Positions 36,227 to 46,075 of a stretch of DNA of 64,000 nt are shown here, piece by piece. The notes below the pieces were generated by a model. It did not search any database and was not told where the DNA came from. It saw nothing but the letters and a program-made list of their open reading frames with translations. Source of the stretch: Streptomyces paradoxus (lineage in GTDB: Bacteria; Actinomycetota; Actinomycetes; Streptomycetales; Streptomycetaceae); assembly GCF_014202475.1 (NCBI RefSeq), contig NZ_JACHGV010000003.1, forward strand, positions 838,454-902,453, given 5' to 3'. Position numbers and translations under genes: made by a program. Position 1 is the stretch's first letter; each line of letters starts with the position of its first letter.

Positions 36227-36904
36227 CTATCCAGGGCTGATGGCGAGGTGCACGACGTCCGGAACGCCCCGGGCAACCGGGATCTCTTCGGTACGCACCT
36301 GTTGGAACCCGGCATTCCGCAAGGTTTCCTCGAACTCCTCGGACGGCTGGGCGGACCAGACGGCGAGAACCCCGCCTGGTCTCAACACCCTTGCGCAGCT
36401 TGCCAGTCCGGCTTCCCGGTAGAGATTTCCGTTGCCGTCCGTGACGGTCCAGCCCGGTCCGTTGTCGATGTCGAGGCACAGGGCGTCGTACGTGTCGGAT
36501 GTCTCATTGACGTGAGTGACGAGATCGGCCTCGACGATTTCCGTGCGGGGGTCGCTCAGGGCCCGGGCGGAGAGCGCGCAGAGCGGGCCGTCGCGATGCC
36601 ATTCGACGATCGCGTGCTCGCGTTCCACCACCGTGATCCGTCCCCAGCGCGGGTCCGCCGCCGCATGGGCGAGGGAGAAGCCGACGCCGAGTCCGCCGAT
36701 CAGGACGTCGGGACGGTCCCGGCCGGCCAGGGCGTCCAGTGCCGCGTCGACCAGCCGCCGCTCCGAGCGGCCGTCGGAGGTGTCCATCAGGAAACAGCCG
36801 TTGGCGATGATCTCCAGCCGGTCGCCGTGCCGGCGCAGCACCACCTCACCGTGCGGCCCCTCGCGGCGGTCCAGGACATCGGGAATGTCGTGCGGGGTAG
36901 GCAT
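36227..36904 (-). CDS. Spermidine synthase-like SAM-binding protein
   Basis: This 225-residue protein has the polyamine-synthase/Rossmann fold: DVLIGGLGVGFSLAHAAADPR is motif I, ITVVEREHAIVEW the following acidic strand, and YDALCLDIDNGPGW the catalytic strand. The substrate-binding tetramerisation N-domain of true spermidine synthases is reduced. Function is unassigned beyond a spermidine-synthase-like transferase. It is divergent from the rhomboid-like gene. Confidence 0.8.
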   Translation of the reverse strand: MPTPHDIPDVLDRREGPHGEVVLRRHGDRLEIIANGCFLMDTSDGRSERRLVDAALDALAGRDRPDVLIGGLGVGFSLAHAAADPRWGRITVVEREHAIVEWHRDGPLCALSARALSDPRTEIVEADLVTHVNETSDTYDALCLDIDNGPGWTVTDGNGNLYREAGLASCARVLRPGGVLAVWSAQPSEEFEETLRNAGFQQVRTEEIPVARGVPDVVHLAISPG

Positions 36905-37072
36905 GGGGGCATCCTGGCAGGGGCGTGGGGCGCCGCGCCCGGCATTTCTCCGGGCCGGGCGGGACGCGGGGCGAAGCTTTCGGGTCGCTGTGAATCCGCT
37001 TGCGCGTGGCGCGGATCACAGACGGCGGGGTGCCCGGGACGAAGGCTGGGACCTGACGGAAGGAGGCCCGCC

Positions 37073-37873
37073 GTGGAACGCACCGCGCCGCCCGGCGAGA
37101 CGGCCGCACCGGCACCGGCGGGCCCGCCCGCCCCCGACGTGTCGGGACTGCTGGACGGGATGCCGCGGCAGCGGGGCCCCAGCGGGACTGCGGGCGCGGG
37201 AGTACGGGAGCCCGTCCCGGCGGCCGTGCCCCGGCTGCGGGCGCTCCGCCCCTGGCGGCTGCTGCCCACCCCCGCGGGAACGCCGTTCACCTTCGGATAC
37301 GCCGCCCTCCTCTGCCTCACCTCGCTGATCGCCGCCCACGCGAACCCGGCCCTGGTGCACGCGCTGCTCCAAGGGTCCAGCACGGACGTGGCGCACCTGG
37401 TGCGCTCGCCGGAACCGGTGCTGATCGGCAGCGCCCTGTGGGTGGCGGGCGGGGTGACCTCGCCCTTCGCCATCGCCTTCGTGCTGGTGCTGACCGCGCT
37501 GGAACGGCGGATCGGGGGTCTGCGCACGGCTGGTGTCTTCCTGCTCGGGCACGTCCTCGCCACCCTCGCGACCGAGGTGCCCGTGGGGCTCGCGGTGCTG
37601 GCCGGGCACCTCCCCGGCAGCTCCCTGCACCGCCTCGACTACGGCGTCAGCTTCGGTGTCGCCGCCGGCATCGGTGCCCTGGCCGGTCTGCTGCCGCTCT
37701 GGCTGCGCCTGCCGCTGCTGACCGGCTTCGGCTGGATACTCCTCCAGGACCTGCTCGCCTTCACCGACCCGATGACGAACTGGGGGCACCTCATCGCCCT
37801 GGGCATCGGCATCGCGACCTGGCCGGTGGTCCGGCGGTGGTATGCGGCGCGGCTCGCTCCGGCCGGGAGCTGA
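37073..37873 (+). CDS. Rhomboid-like membrane protein
   Basis: This 266-residue protein has a ~70-residue Pro-rich cytosolic N-terminus and six hydrophobic helices. It contains a rhomboid-like GVSFGVAAGIGALAGL helix (Ser in GVSFG) and a C-terminal NWGHLIALGIGIA helix with His, reminiscent of the Ser-His dyad, but the canonical GxSG is GVSFG. Proteolytic activity is therefore uncertain. GTG at 37073 has AGGAGG upstream. Confidence 0.75.
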   Translation: MERTAPPGETAAPAPAGPPAPDVSGLLDGMPRQRGPSGTAGAGVREPVPAAVPRLRALRPWRLLPTPAGTPFTFGYAALLCLTSLIAAHANPALVHALLQGSSTDVAHLVRSPEPVLIGSALWVAGGVTSPFAIAFVLVLTALERRIGGLRTAGVFLLGHVLATLATEVPVGLAVLAGHLPGSSLHRLDYGVSFGVAAGIGALAGLLPLWLRLPLLTGFGWILLQDLLAFTDPMTNWGHLIALGIGIATWPVVRRWYAARLAPAGS

Positions 37874-37884
37874 GCACGAGGCCC

Positions 37885-38544
37885 TCAGGTCCGGGTGGCG
37901 GCCGACGGCTCGTACTTGGCGCTGGTCAGCGGGGCCACGACCGTCCAGCCCAGCGCCTCGTAGAGCCCCCGGCCCGCGGGCGTCCCGGCCAGGACGCCGG
38001 TCCGGGCCCCCTGCCGGACCGCGATGTCCTGCAACGTCCGCACGACGAGGCTGCCCATGCCCTTGCGGCGGTGTCGGGGAGCCGTCTCGATCTGGTCGAC
38101 GACGGCGGTCTCGCCCGTCGGGGTGATCTGCCCGCGCGCCGCCAGGGACCCGTCCGGCGCGGCCACCATCACCCGGGTCACCCCGCCGCGCGACCAGCTG
38201 CGCAGCCGGTAACCCTCGGGGGCGGCCGGAGCGATGCCCGCCGCCAGCGGGACCGTCATCAGACAGCCCGGCTCGGGGTCGATCCACCAGTCGTCGCCCA
38301 GCCAGCCGGAGACCACCGACGGGTCCCGGAAGGCCTTCAGCCACACGCCGTGCCCGGTCACGGCACCGGCCACCTTGCGCACGGTCGTCTCGTCGAGGCC
38401 GTCGCCCGTCGCGCCGAACACGTGCCGCGTGACGTGCTCCCGCATCCCCATGTCGATGGTCCAGCCCCACGGCTCCGGCATGGGCGGAGCGGCCCCGCGG
38501 GACACGACCCATCCGGTCACCCACGCCTGTACGGTCTCGTTCAC
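37885..38544 (-). CDS. GNAT-family N-acetyltransferase
   Basis: This 219-residue protein has a GNAT core in its second half: IETAPRHRRKGMGSLVVRTLQDIAV (about residues 152-176, acyl-CoA loop) and LAGTPAGRGLYEALGWTV. The N-terminal ~100 residues form an extra domain of unknown role (VTRHVFGATG…WLGDDWWIDPEPGCLMTVPLA). Substrate unknown. Convergent with the rhomboid-like gene. Confidence 0.83.
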   Translation of the reverse strand: MNETVQAWVTGWVVSRGAAPPMPEPWGWTIDMGMREHVTRHVFGATGDGLDETTVRKVAGAVTGHGVWLKAFRDPSVVSGWLGDDWWIDPEPGCLMTVPLAAGIAPAAPEGYRLRSWSRGGVTRVMVAAPDGSLAARGQITPTGETAVVDQIETAPRHRRKGMGSLVVRTLQDIAVRQGARTGVLAGTPAGRGLYEALGWTVVAPLTSAKYEPSAATRT

Positions 38545-38628
38545 GCCATCCCCCTGTAATGATCGTAAGGCTAGATCGTCTATTACTCACCGGACCTTAC
38601 GCGCCCTCCCGTTCCCGGCGTCACGGGT

Positions 38629-38645
38629 GATCGCTGACAGCGAAC
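38629..38645. promoter_or_regulatory. ClgR box upstream of lon
   Basis: GATCGC-TGACA-GCGAAC (38629-38645) differs at one base from the ClgR consensus GTTCGC-N5-GCGAAC. ClgR activates clp and lon genes in Streptomyces. Confidence 0.65.
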
Positions 38646-38678
38646 GGCGAGTGGGGAACATCCGGGCTCGCCCAAGCA

Positions 38679-38697
38679 TTGAGTCGGCATAGCTCAA
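38679..38697. promoter_or_regulatory. HAIR (HspR) operator upstream of lon
   Basis: TTGAGT (38679-38684), 7 nt, GCTCAA (38692-38697) matches the HspR inverted repeat CTTGAGT-N7-ACTCAAG. It lies 22 bp before the lon start. HspR repression of lon at such a site is described in S. lividans. Confidence 0.75.
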
Positions 38698-38719
38698 CTT
38701 GACTGCCGAAGGGGAGATC

Positions 38720-41134
38720 ATGGCTTCGACGTCCACACCGCTCACCCTGCCCGTGCTGCCACTCGACGGCGAGGTCGTGCTGCCCGGCATGGTGGTCCCG
38801 CTGGACCTGAGCGATTCCGAGGTCCGTGCCGCGGTGGAAGCCGCTCAGGCCGCTGCCCGGTCAACACCCGGAAAGCCCCGGGTACTCCTGGTGCCACGCA
38901 TCGACGGGACCTACGCGAACACCGGTGTCCTCGGCACCGTCGAGCAGGTCGGCCGGCTCGCCGACGGTGACCCGGGCGCCCTGATCCGCGGCCGGAGCCG
39001 GGTGCGCATCGGCGCGGGAACGACCGGCCCCGGCGCCGCGCTCTGGGTCGAGGGAACCCGCGTCGACGAGACCGTGCCGGAGCCGCTGCCCGGTCATCTC
39101 CTCGAACTGGTCAAGGAGTACAAGGCCCTCGCCACCGCCTGGCTGCGCAAGCGCGGAGCCTGGCAGGTCGTCGACCGGGTGCAGGCCATCGACGACGTCT
39201 CGGCGCTCGCCGACAACTCCGGCTACTCGCCGTTCCTGACCACCGAACAGAAGGTCGAACTGCTGGAGACCACCGACCCGGTGGCCCGGCTCAGGCTCGC
39301 CACCCAGCAGCTGCGCGACCACCTCGCCGAGCAGGACGTGGCCGAGACCATCGCCAAGGACGTCCAGGAGGGCGTCGACAAGCAGCAGCGCGAGTTCCTG
39401 CTGCGGCGTCAGCTGGAAGCCGTCCGCAAGGAGCTGCGCGAGCTGAACGGCGAGCAGGACGGCGAGGAGTCCGACGACTACCGCGCCCGGGTGGAGGCCG
39501 CCGACCTGCCCGAGAAGGTCCGCGAGGCCGCCCTCAAGGAGGTCGACAAGCTGGAGCGGTCCTCCGACCAGTCGCCCGAGGGCTCCTGGATCCGCACCTG
39601 GCTCGACACGGTCCTGGAGATGCCGTGGAACGAGCGCACCGAGGACGCCTACGACATCCGGGGCGCCCAGGCCGTCCTGGACGCCGAGCACTCGGGTCTT
39701 GAGGACGTGAAGGAGCGGATCACCGAGTACCTGGCCGTGCGCAAGCGGCGTGACGACCGGGGCCTCGGTGTGGTCGGCGGGCGGCGCGGCGGCGCCGTGC
39801 TCGCACTGGTCGGGCCGCCCGGCGTCGGCAAGACCAGCCTGGGCGAGTCCGTCGCCCACGCCATGGGCCGCAAGTTCGTGCGCGTCGCCCTCGGCGGTGT
39901 GCGCGACGAGGCCGAGATCCGAGGCCACCGGCGCACCTACGTCGGCGCGCTGCCGGGCCGGGTCGTGCGGGCCATCAAGGAGGCCGGGTCGATGAACCCG
40001 GTCGTGCTCCTCGACGAGATCGACAAGGTCGGCTCGGACTTCCGGGGCGACCCGGCCGCCGCCCTGCTGGAGGTCCTCGACCCGGCGCAGAACCACACCT
40101 TCCGGGACCACTACCTGGAGGTCGAGCTGGACCTGTCGGACGTCGTCTTCCTCGCGACCGCCAACGTGCTGGAGGCGATCCCGGAGGCGCTGGCCGACCG
40201 GATGGAGATCGTCCGCCTGGACGGCTACACCGAGGACGAGAAGGTCGTCATCGCCCGAGACCACCTGCTCCCGCGCCAGCTGGAGCGGGCCGGGCTCGAC
40301 AAGGACGAGGTGACCATCGACGAGAGCGCCCTGCGCAAGCTCGCCGGTGAGTACACGCGCGAGGCGGGCGTGCGCACCCTGGAGCGGTCCGTGGCACGGC
40401 TGCTGCGCAAGGTCGCCGCCCAGCACGAACTGGGCGAGCGGAAGCTGCCGTTCACCGTCCGGGACGAGGACCTGCGCGACCTGATCGGCCGGCCGCACCA
40501 CGTGCCCGAGTCCGCCCAGGACCCGGCCGAGCGGCGGACGTCCGTGCCGGGCGTGGCGACCGGGCTCGCGGTGACCGGAGCGGGGGGTGACGTGCTGTTC
40601 GTCGAGGCGTCGCTGGCCGACCCGGAGACGGGAGCGGCCGGACTGACCCTGACCGGTCAGCTGGGCGACGTGATGAAGGAGTCCGCGCAGATCGCGCTGA
40701 GCTTCCTGCGCTCCCACGGCGCCGAGCTCGAACTGCCGGTGGCCGACCTGAAGGACCGGGGCGTGCACATCCACTTCCCGGCGGGCGCGGTCCCCAAGGA
40801 CGGCCCGAGCGCCGGCATCACCATGACGACGGCCCTCGCGTCCCTGCTGTCCGGCCGGCTGGTCCGCACCGACGTGGCGATGACCGGCGAGGTCTCGCTG
40901 ACCGGGCGGGTCCTGCCGATCGGCGGTGTGAAGCAGAAGCTGCTCGCGGCGCACCGGGCCGGAGTCACCACGGTGATCATCCCCAAGCGCAACGAGCCCG
41001 ACCTGGACGACGTCCCGGCGGAGGTGCTGGACAAGCTCGACGTCCACGCCGTCACCGACGTCCGCCAGGTCCTGGAGCTGGCGCTCGCGCCCGCCACCGC
41101 GGGTGCCGCGCCGGAGGTTCCGGTGGCCGCGTGA
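38720..41134 (+). CDS. lon: ATP-dependent protease Lon
   Basis: This 804-residue LonA has an N-terminal substrate-binding domain (about 1-200), a helical linker, an AAA+ module with Walker [10 protein letters not shown] at 365-373 and Walker [10 protein letters not shown] at about 425-433, and a C-terminal serine-lysine protease domain. In the latter [10 protein letters not shown] places the nucleophile at Ser697 and GGVKQK the base at Lys740. It degrades damaged and specific regulatory proteins. ATG at 38720 has GGGGAG upstream. Promoter elements for HspR and ClgR lie within 95 bp. Confidence 0.96.
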   Translation: MASTSTPLTLPVLPLDGEVVLPGMVVPLDLSDSEVRAAVEAAQAAARSTPGKPRVLLVPRIDGTYANTGVLGTVEQVGRLADGDPGALIRGRSRVRIGAGTTGPGAALWVEGTRVDETVPEPLPGHLLELVKEYKALATAWLRKRGAWQVVDRVQAIDDVSALADNSGYSPFLTTEQKVELLETTDPVARLRLATQQLRDHLAEQDVAETIAKDVQEGVDKQQREFLLRRQLEAVRKELRELNGEQDGEESDDYRARVEAADLPEKVREAALKEVDKLERSSDQSPEGSWIRTWLDTVLEMPWNERTEDAYDIRGAQAVLDAEHSGLEDVKERITEYLAVRKRRDDRGLGVVGGRRGGAVLALVGPPGVGKTSLGESVAHAMGRKFVRVALGGVRDEAEIRGHRRTYVGALPGRVVRAIKEAGSMNPVVLLDEIDKVGSDFRGDPAAALLEVLDPAQNHTFRDHYLEVELDLSDVVFLATANVLEAIPEALADRMEIVRLDGYTEDEKVVIARDHLLPRQLERAGLDKDEVTIDESALRKLAGEYTREAGVRTLERSVARLLRKVAAQHELGERKLPFTVRDEDLRDLIGRPHHVPESAQDPAERRTSVPGVATGLAVTGAGGDVLFVEASLADPETGAAGLTLTGQLGDVMKESAQIALSFLRSHGAELELPVADLKDRGVHIHFPAGAVPKDGPSAGITMTTALASLLSGRLVRTDVAMTGEVSLTGRVLPIGGVKQKLLAAHRAGVTTVIIPKRNEPDLDDVPAEVLDKLDVHAVTDVRQVLELALAPATAGAAPEVPVAA

Positions 41135-41324
41135 CGGAGGTCATCGGATGAGGGAGGCCCGGGTTCTCGTGAGGGAGGCCCGGGCCTTCACCCTGTGGTG
41201 AGCCTGTGTACGCGTATGCCGTTGACCTGCGGAATACTTGCCGGACTGCGGCGAGGGCGGCAGGTGGCGGAAAATTCCAGTACCGGACTCCCAGAGCCGG
41301 GCGACGACCGAGGCAGGGGCTGAC

Positions 41325-41813
41325 GTGCGCGAGGAAGGCAACGACGGACACCGCGACGCCGGTGTGGCCGCGAGCGGTGTGGACCAGCCCGCCTTCCTGG
41401 CACTGGAACGCGAGCTGACCGTGTTGCTGCGGCGCGCCCGGGCCAGCCAGGGCGAGATGGCCCGCGAGGTCCACCCCGACCTGGAGTCCTCCGCGTACGG
41501 CCTGCTGGTCCGGCTGGACGAGTGCGGGAAGCAGCGGGCCACCGAGCTCGCCGCCTACATCGGGGTCGGCAAGGCGACGATGTCCCGCCAGCTGCGCGCC
41601 CTGGAGGAACTCGGACTGGTCGCGCGCGAGCCCGACCCCGCCGACGGACGCGCGTGGCTGGTCGCCCTCACCCAGGAGGGCCACGACCGCGTCCGCCGGG
41701 TCCGGGAAGCCCGCCGCGCCCGGTACGCGGGCCGCCTGGCCGACTGGGACTCCCGCGAGGTCACGGAACTGGCCCGGCTGCTGAACCAGCTCAACCGGGG
41801 CATGGAGAAGTAG
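41325..41813 (+). CDS. MarR-family transcriptional regulator
   Basis: This 162-residue winged-helix protein has the recognition region AAYIGVGKATMSRQLRALEELGLVAREPDPADGRAWLVALT (about residues 80-120), with the DxR wing. It is flanked by N- and C-terminal dimerisation helices. GTG at 41325 with GCAGGGGC upstream is the likely start. Ligand and targets unknown; it is convergent with the phosphatase gene. Confidence 0.85.
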   Translation: MREEGNDGHRDAGVAASGVDQPAFLALERELTVLLRRARASQGEMAREVHPDLESSAYGLLVRLDECGKQRATELAAYIGVGKATMSRQLRALEELGLVAREPDPADGRAWLVALTQEGHDRVRRVREARRARYAGRLADWDSREVTELARLLNQLNRGMEK

Positions 41814-41827
41814 GCCGGGGCAGCCGC

Positions 41828-42613
41828 TCAGAACTGGACGTAGACCGCCGTCGCGTCGTCGTGCCGCTTGCTCCGGCCCAGGGACGTCGCGGCGGTGTCC
41901 GACCGCTCCAGCGTCCGGACGCGGTCCACCAGGGCCTGCGGGCCCTCCTTGCGGATCAGCCGGAAGCAGTCCGTCCAGTCGCCCTCCCCGAACCGATCCA
42001 CCCAGCGGGAGGCGCCGTCCGTCAGCGCGGCCAGGGCGCGGACCCCGTCCCGGGGCACGGTTCCGGTCACCGCCCGGGCCGCCACCGAGGGGTCGGCCGC
42101 CGCCGTGAAGAAGCCGCCCTCCCGGTTGCGGAGCGTGGAGTCCACCAGCGCGTCCGTCGCCAGCGCCGAGCGGGGGAGCAGGGCCAGCCGGTCGTCGAGG
42201 ACCGGTGTCACCACGCCGTCCGGGGACTCCAGGAGAAGGGCCGAGTCGGACAGGACCAGGTACTCCACGGTGTCCGGATTCCATCGGGTCACGACCACCG
42301 TGGCCTGAGGGGTTCGAGGGTGAGAAAGGTCACAGGTTGCTGCGTGCGCCTCGGAGGTACGCGCGATGGCGCGGGACAGGGCGTCGACGAGGGGAACATC
42401 CGGGAGTGAAACGGTCAGTTCGGTCAGTGCGCCGCCGAGGCGCGCCGTGAACCAGGGGACGGAATGCAGACAGCCCGTCCCGGTCCTCGGCGGCGTGACC
42501 CCGTCCAGGACGACGACCGAACCGCCTTGTCCCGAGGCCGGTAGCCCGACGCCGGCGAAGTCCTCGTTGGGGCGGTCGGCGTCTCCCGGCTCCGAGGCGA
42601 GTTCAGTACGCAT
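41828..42613 (-). CDS. PP2C-family serine/threonine phosphatase
   Basis: This 261-residue protein has the metal-binding PP2C motifs in order: RPNEDF near the N-terminus, VVVLDGVTPP, LVLSDSALLL, AALTDGAS and the terminal DDATAVYV. It is predicted to dephosphorylate Ser/Thr-phosphorylated proteins with Mg/Mn. No sensor or membrane segment is attached. ATG at 42613. No kinase gene of the Ser/Thr type is adjacent. Confidence 0.82.
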   Translation of the reverse strand: MRTELASEPGDADRPNEDFAGVGLPASGQGGSVVVLDGVTPPRTGTGCLHSVPWFTARLGGALTELTVSLPDVPLVDALSRAIARTSEAHAATCDLSHPRTPQATVVVTRWNPDTVEYLVLSDSALLLESPDGVVTPVLDDRLALLPRSALATDALVDSTLRNREGGFFTAAADPSVAARAVTGTVPRDGVRALAALTDGASRWVDRFGEGDWTDCFRLIRKEGPQALVDRVRTLERSDTAATSLGRSKRHDDATAVYVQF

Positions 42614-42970
42614 CCAGCCAGTCTGCACGAGCCCTTCACAAGGTCCGCGAAAGGCCGCCAATGGTCGCCGTATCGGCGCAGCCGCGCAGGTCAGACGCCG
42701 GGTTTGGGCTGGAATGATTTGTTCCGGGAAGGCGTGGTGGCGAATACTGCCACCGGCCGTCGCCGTCGTCCAACCGGCGTGCCGCGCAAGGTCGCTGCAT
42801 GGGCCTGCGGAACTTGCCCCTCAACTCCGGTCCGAGGTTCACTCCTTCGGGTGGCGGGTCAGGTGATGCGCGTGCGCTGCCCACCGGCGCTGGGAGGGTC
42901 GGGAAGTGTACCGGGAAGTACGCACCAGTTGACGGAGCGTCATCCGGGCCCAAGGGTTCACGAGTCAGGA
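42614..42970. other. Gap upstream of the conservon
   Basis: This 357-bp non-coding stretch lies between the divergent phosphatase and conservon genes. A short inverted repeat GGTGGC-N7-GCCACC (42736-42754) is the only defined structure seen. The conservon promoter must lie here. Confidence 0.45.
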
Positions 42971-45900
42971 ATGCGAGCACCGGTGCAGAAGACGCGGCCT
43001 CGTCGCACAGGCAAGCAGACGGCCCCCGTTCAGGGCGCTGAGCCGACGACCCCCACCGGCAAGGGACGCCCCACCCACGTACGCAACCGGCTGATCGTGG
43101 CCGTGGCCGTGGTCGCCGCGGCCATCGCCGGGGCCGGCGCGCCCTCCGTCCTCGCCGCCTCCGGGCAACTCCACGACTCCCAGGAGCTGGTGACGCTCGC
43201 GGAGCAGACGCAGGACGCCCTCGCCCTCGCGCACTCCCTCGCCGACGAGCGGGACGACGTCACCTCCTACATCGCCGCCGGGCGCCCCAAGTCCAAGGCT
43301 CCCACCGAGCAGCACAGCGCCCGGGTGGACCGGCAGGTCGAGGAGCTGCGCTCCGACACCGACACGCCCGCCTCGCTGCGCTCCGACCTCGACGACATAG
43401 CGGCCGTGCGCAGGGCGGCGCTCACCGGCAAGAGCAGCGCCCTCGAAGCGCACCAGGCGTACTCCGCCGCCATCACCGAACTCCACCGGCTCGCCGAGCA
43501 GCTGGCGCAGCAGACACCGCCGCGCGCCGGCTCCGGCTCCTACGCGCTGGCCGAGCTGGACTCCGCCGTCCAGCAGGCCGCCTCGGCCCGCGGGCTGCTG
43601 CTCGCCGCGCTGAGCGTGCCGCGCAGCACCGAGACGGTCATCGACCCCGTCACCGGCCTGCCGACCGAGACCTCCGCCTCCTCGGACGAGGACACCCGCC
43701 AGCGCGACGCCCTGAGCGCCGCCGCCCAGCAGGCCCGGCTGCGCTCCGACGCCGCCCTGGCCGATTTCCGCGGCACCGCGCCCAAGCCGGCCCGCGCCTC
43801 CTTCGACTCCACGGTCACCGGCACCGAGGTCAACTCCGCCGACAAGTACCTCGCCACCCTGACCGACCAGCCGACGCTCTCCCGCAGCGACCTCGTCACC
43901 AGCACCAAGAGGCTGGACGCGGCCCTTTCCGCCCGCGTCGACCTGATGCGGGGAGTCGAGTCGGCCCTCTACGACCGCCGCACCAAGGACCTCGAGGCGC
44001 TGCGCGACGACGACGTCACCGCGCTGGAGATCCGCGTCGCCGTCCTCGGTGCCCTCATGCTGCTCGCCGTGGGCGTCGCCACGGGCATGGCCCGCAGCCT
44101 CACCCGGCCGCTCGCGGTCCTGCGCCTGGGGTCGAAGCGCCTCGCCGAGGCCGAGGACCCGGCGGCCGAGGAGCCGGTGAAGTTCACCGGCCGCAACGAC
44201 GAGTTCGCCCAGGCCGTCCGCTCCGTCAACGCCCTGCACGCGCACGCCGCCGCCCTCACCGAGCGGATCACCACGCTGGAGTCCGACCGCAAGCACCTGG
44301 TCGGCCAGCGCCAGAAGATGGCCGACGCGCGCGAGGAACTGCGCGGCGAACTCGCCGAGTCCGCCGCCCAGCTGGAGCGGCTGCGCACGGCCATCGGCGG
44401 CACGTTCGTCAACCTCGCACTGCGCACCCTCGGACTGGTCGAGCGGCAACTGGCCGTCATCGAGAACCTGGAGGAGCGCGAGCAGGACCCGGACCGGCTC
44501 GCCACGCTGTTCAAGCTCGACCACTTCGCCACGGTCATGCGTCGGCACAGCGAGAACCTGCTGGTCCTCGCCGGTACCGAGCACGTCCAGCACGCCGCCG
44601 GGCCCGTGCCGCTGGTGGACGTCGTCCGCGCCGCGGTCAGCGAGATCGAGCGGTACGAGCGGGTCAGGATCGCCGCGCTGCCGCCGCACGCGCACATCGC
44701 CGGGTTCGCCGCGGACGACCTCTCCCACCTGCTGGCCGAACTCATGGAGAACGCCACCTCGTTCTCCCCGCCCGACCTGCCCGTCGAGATCTCCGGCTGG
44801 CTGCTGGAGAACGGCGAGGTCATGCTCTCCGTCCAGGACGAGGGCATCGGCATGGCCGAGGACCGGCTGGAGCGCCTCAACTCCCGCCTCACCGACTTCG
44901 ACCCCGAGGCGCCCTACGACCAGGAGGGCGAGGACGGCCTCGGCCTCGGCCTGTACGTCGTGGCCCGCCTCGCCCACCGCCACGGCGTGCGCGTCCAGTT
45001 GCGGGAGCAGAAGCAGGGCGGTGTCGCGGCCGTCGTCGTCCTGCCGCGCACGCTCCTCGCCGCCGCCCCGGCCGTGGCCGTCCCGGCCTCCGGCCCCCTC
45101 TCCGGCACGGCGCACTCCGTCTCCTTCCCGGGCGCCGATGCCGAGGCCAACTCCAACGTCCTGCCCGGCCGCACGGCCGGCGACGACCCGCTGGTGGCCT
45201 TGGCGGAGAAGGCGGTACGCCAGGACGAAGCCGCGGAGTCCGTGGCGACGCCCGACTCGGAACCGACCGCGGCGACGGGGGCGACGGGGGCAGCCGAGGC
45301 GGCACCCGCCGACCCGGCCGCGCCGGCCGAACCGGCGACCTCCGTCGACCCGTCCGCGCACGACAGCCTGGCCGCCCCCGCGGACCCGGCGGCGCCAACT
45401 GACGCGGTCGCGGCCCCGATCGACCCCGCCGAACGGCCGGCGTCCGCCGAGCTGCCCGCCGAACCGGCGACGCCGACCAGGCCGTCGGCCCCCACCGACC
45501 TGGCTGCGCCCGCCGAGCCGGAGTCGCCCGCCGAACCGCCCGTGCCCGCCAAATCGGCCGTACACGCCGACCCGCCCACGCCCGCCGACCCGCCGGTATC
45601 CGCCGAGCCGGACGGCATCGCGGCGGCACCCGTGGAATCCCCCGCGGAGACCACGATGGAGCTGCTGATCCCCGTGCAGCCGGGGGAGTCGGACCCGGTC
45701 GGGCGGGAACCCGTGGCCGGTGACGGCGAGTCCCGCCCGCACGGGCCGCCCGTGCCCGACGCGGACGACAGCCCCGAGCACGAACGCGCGCCCGACGAGG
45801 AGGAGGACCGCGTCACCGACAAGGGCCTCCCCAAGCGCACCCCGAAGATCACCGCACAGACCACCGCCCCGCGCCAGCGCAGCGGCTCCGTCGACGCCGA

Positions 45901-46075
45901 CGCCCTGCGCCGCCGTCTCGGCGGGTTCCGCCAGGGCGCCCAGGCCGGCTACCGCGAGGTGGAGGCGGAGATCGCCGAGCGGACGGCCTCGCACCAGAGG
46001 CCGGCCACCGGCGCTGCAGGACCAGCTGGATCCGGAGAATCCACGGGGGGCACAGTCGAGGAGGCAAGCAGTTGA
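42971..46075 (+). CDS. cvnA: Conservon sensor histidine kinase-like protein (CvnA)
   Basis: This 1034-residue protein has a first membrane helix at about residues 42-65, a large extracytoplasmic all-helical nitrate/nitrite-sensing-like domain (about 70-360), a second helix (VAVLGALMLLAVGVATG, about 357-375) and HAMP. A HATPase_c domain (ELMENATSFSPP, VQDEGIGM, DGLGLGLYVVARLA) lacks a classical HisKA acceptor. The C-terminal ~330 residues are Pro/Ala/Glu repeats (PAEP/PADP). CvnA proteins form membrane complexes with CvnB-D resembling G-protein signalling. The next start (TTG) overlaps its stop. Confidence 0.9.
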   Translation: MRAPVQKTRPRRTGKQTAPVQGAEPTTPTGKGRPTHVRNRLIVAVAVVAAAIAGAGAPSVLAASGQLHDSQELVTLAEQTQDALALAHSLADERDDVTSYIAAGRPKSKAPTEQHSARVDRQVEELRSDTDTPASLRSDLDDIAAVRRAALTGKSSALEAHQAYSAAITELHRLAEQLAQQTPPRAGSGSYALAELDSAVQQAASARGLLLAALSVPRSTETVIDPVTGLPTETSASSDEDTRQRDALSAAAQQARLRSDAALADFRGTAPKPARASFDSTVTGTEVNSADKYLATLTDQPTLSRSDLVTSTKRLDAALSARVDLMRGVESALYDRRTKDLEALRDDDVTALEIRVAVLGALMLLAVGVATGMARSLTRPLAVLRLGSKRLAEAEDPAAEEPVKFTGRNDEFAQAVRSVNALHAHAAALTERITTLESDRKHLVGQRQKMADAREELRGELAESAAQLERLRTAIGGTFVNLALRTLGLVERQLAVIENLEEREQDPDRLATLFKLDHFATVMRRHSENLLVLAGTEHVQHAAGPVPLVDVVRAAVSEIERYERVRIAALPPHAHIAGFAADDLSHLLAELMENATSFSPPDLPVEISGWLLENGEVMLSVQDEGIGMAEDRLERLNSRLTDFDPEAPYDQEGEDGLGLGLYVVARLAHRHGVRVQLREQKQGGVAAVVVLPRTLLAAAPAVAVPASGPLSGTAHSVSFPGADAEANSNVLPGRTAGDDPLVALAEKAVRQDEAAESVATPDSEPTAATGATGAAEAAPADPAAPAEPATSVDPSAHDSLAAPADPAAPTDAVAAPIDPAERPASAELPAEPATPTRPSAPTDLAAPAEPESPAEPPVPAKSAVHADPPTPADPPVSAEPDGIAAAPVESPAETTMELLIPVQPGESDPVGREPVAGDGESRPHGPPVPDADDSPEHERAPDEEEDRVTDKGLPKRTPKITAQTTAPRQRSGSVDADALRRRLGGFRQGAQAGYREVEAEIAERTASHQRPATGAAGPAGSGESTGGTVEEASS

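Noticed and set aside
36176..37072. Long N-terminal extension of the rhomboid-like frame
   Set aside because: The extension is antisense to the spermidine-synthase-like gene; GTG at 37073 has an AGGAGG ribosome site.
41149..41185. Short direct repeat after lon (GAGGGAGGCCCGGG twice)
   Set aside because: Real but short; probably part of the lon terminator region with no further structure that I can support.
42965..45994. 1009-codon open frame antisense to cvnA
   Set aside because: Same antisense artefact; no start context or domain, while cvnA has full kinase and membrane signatures.
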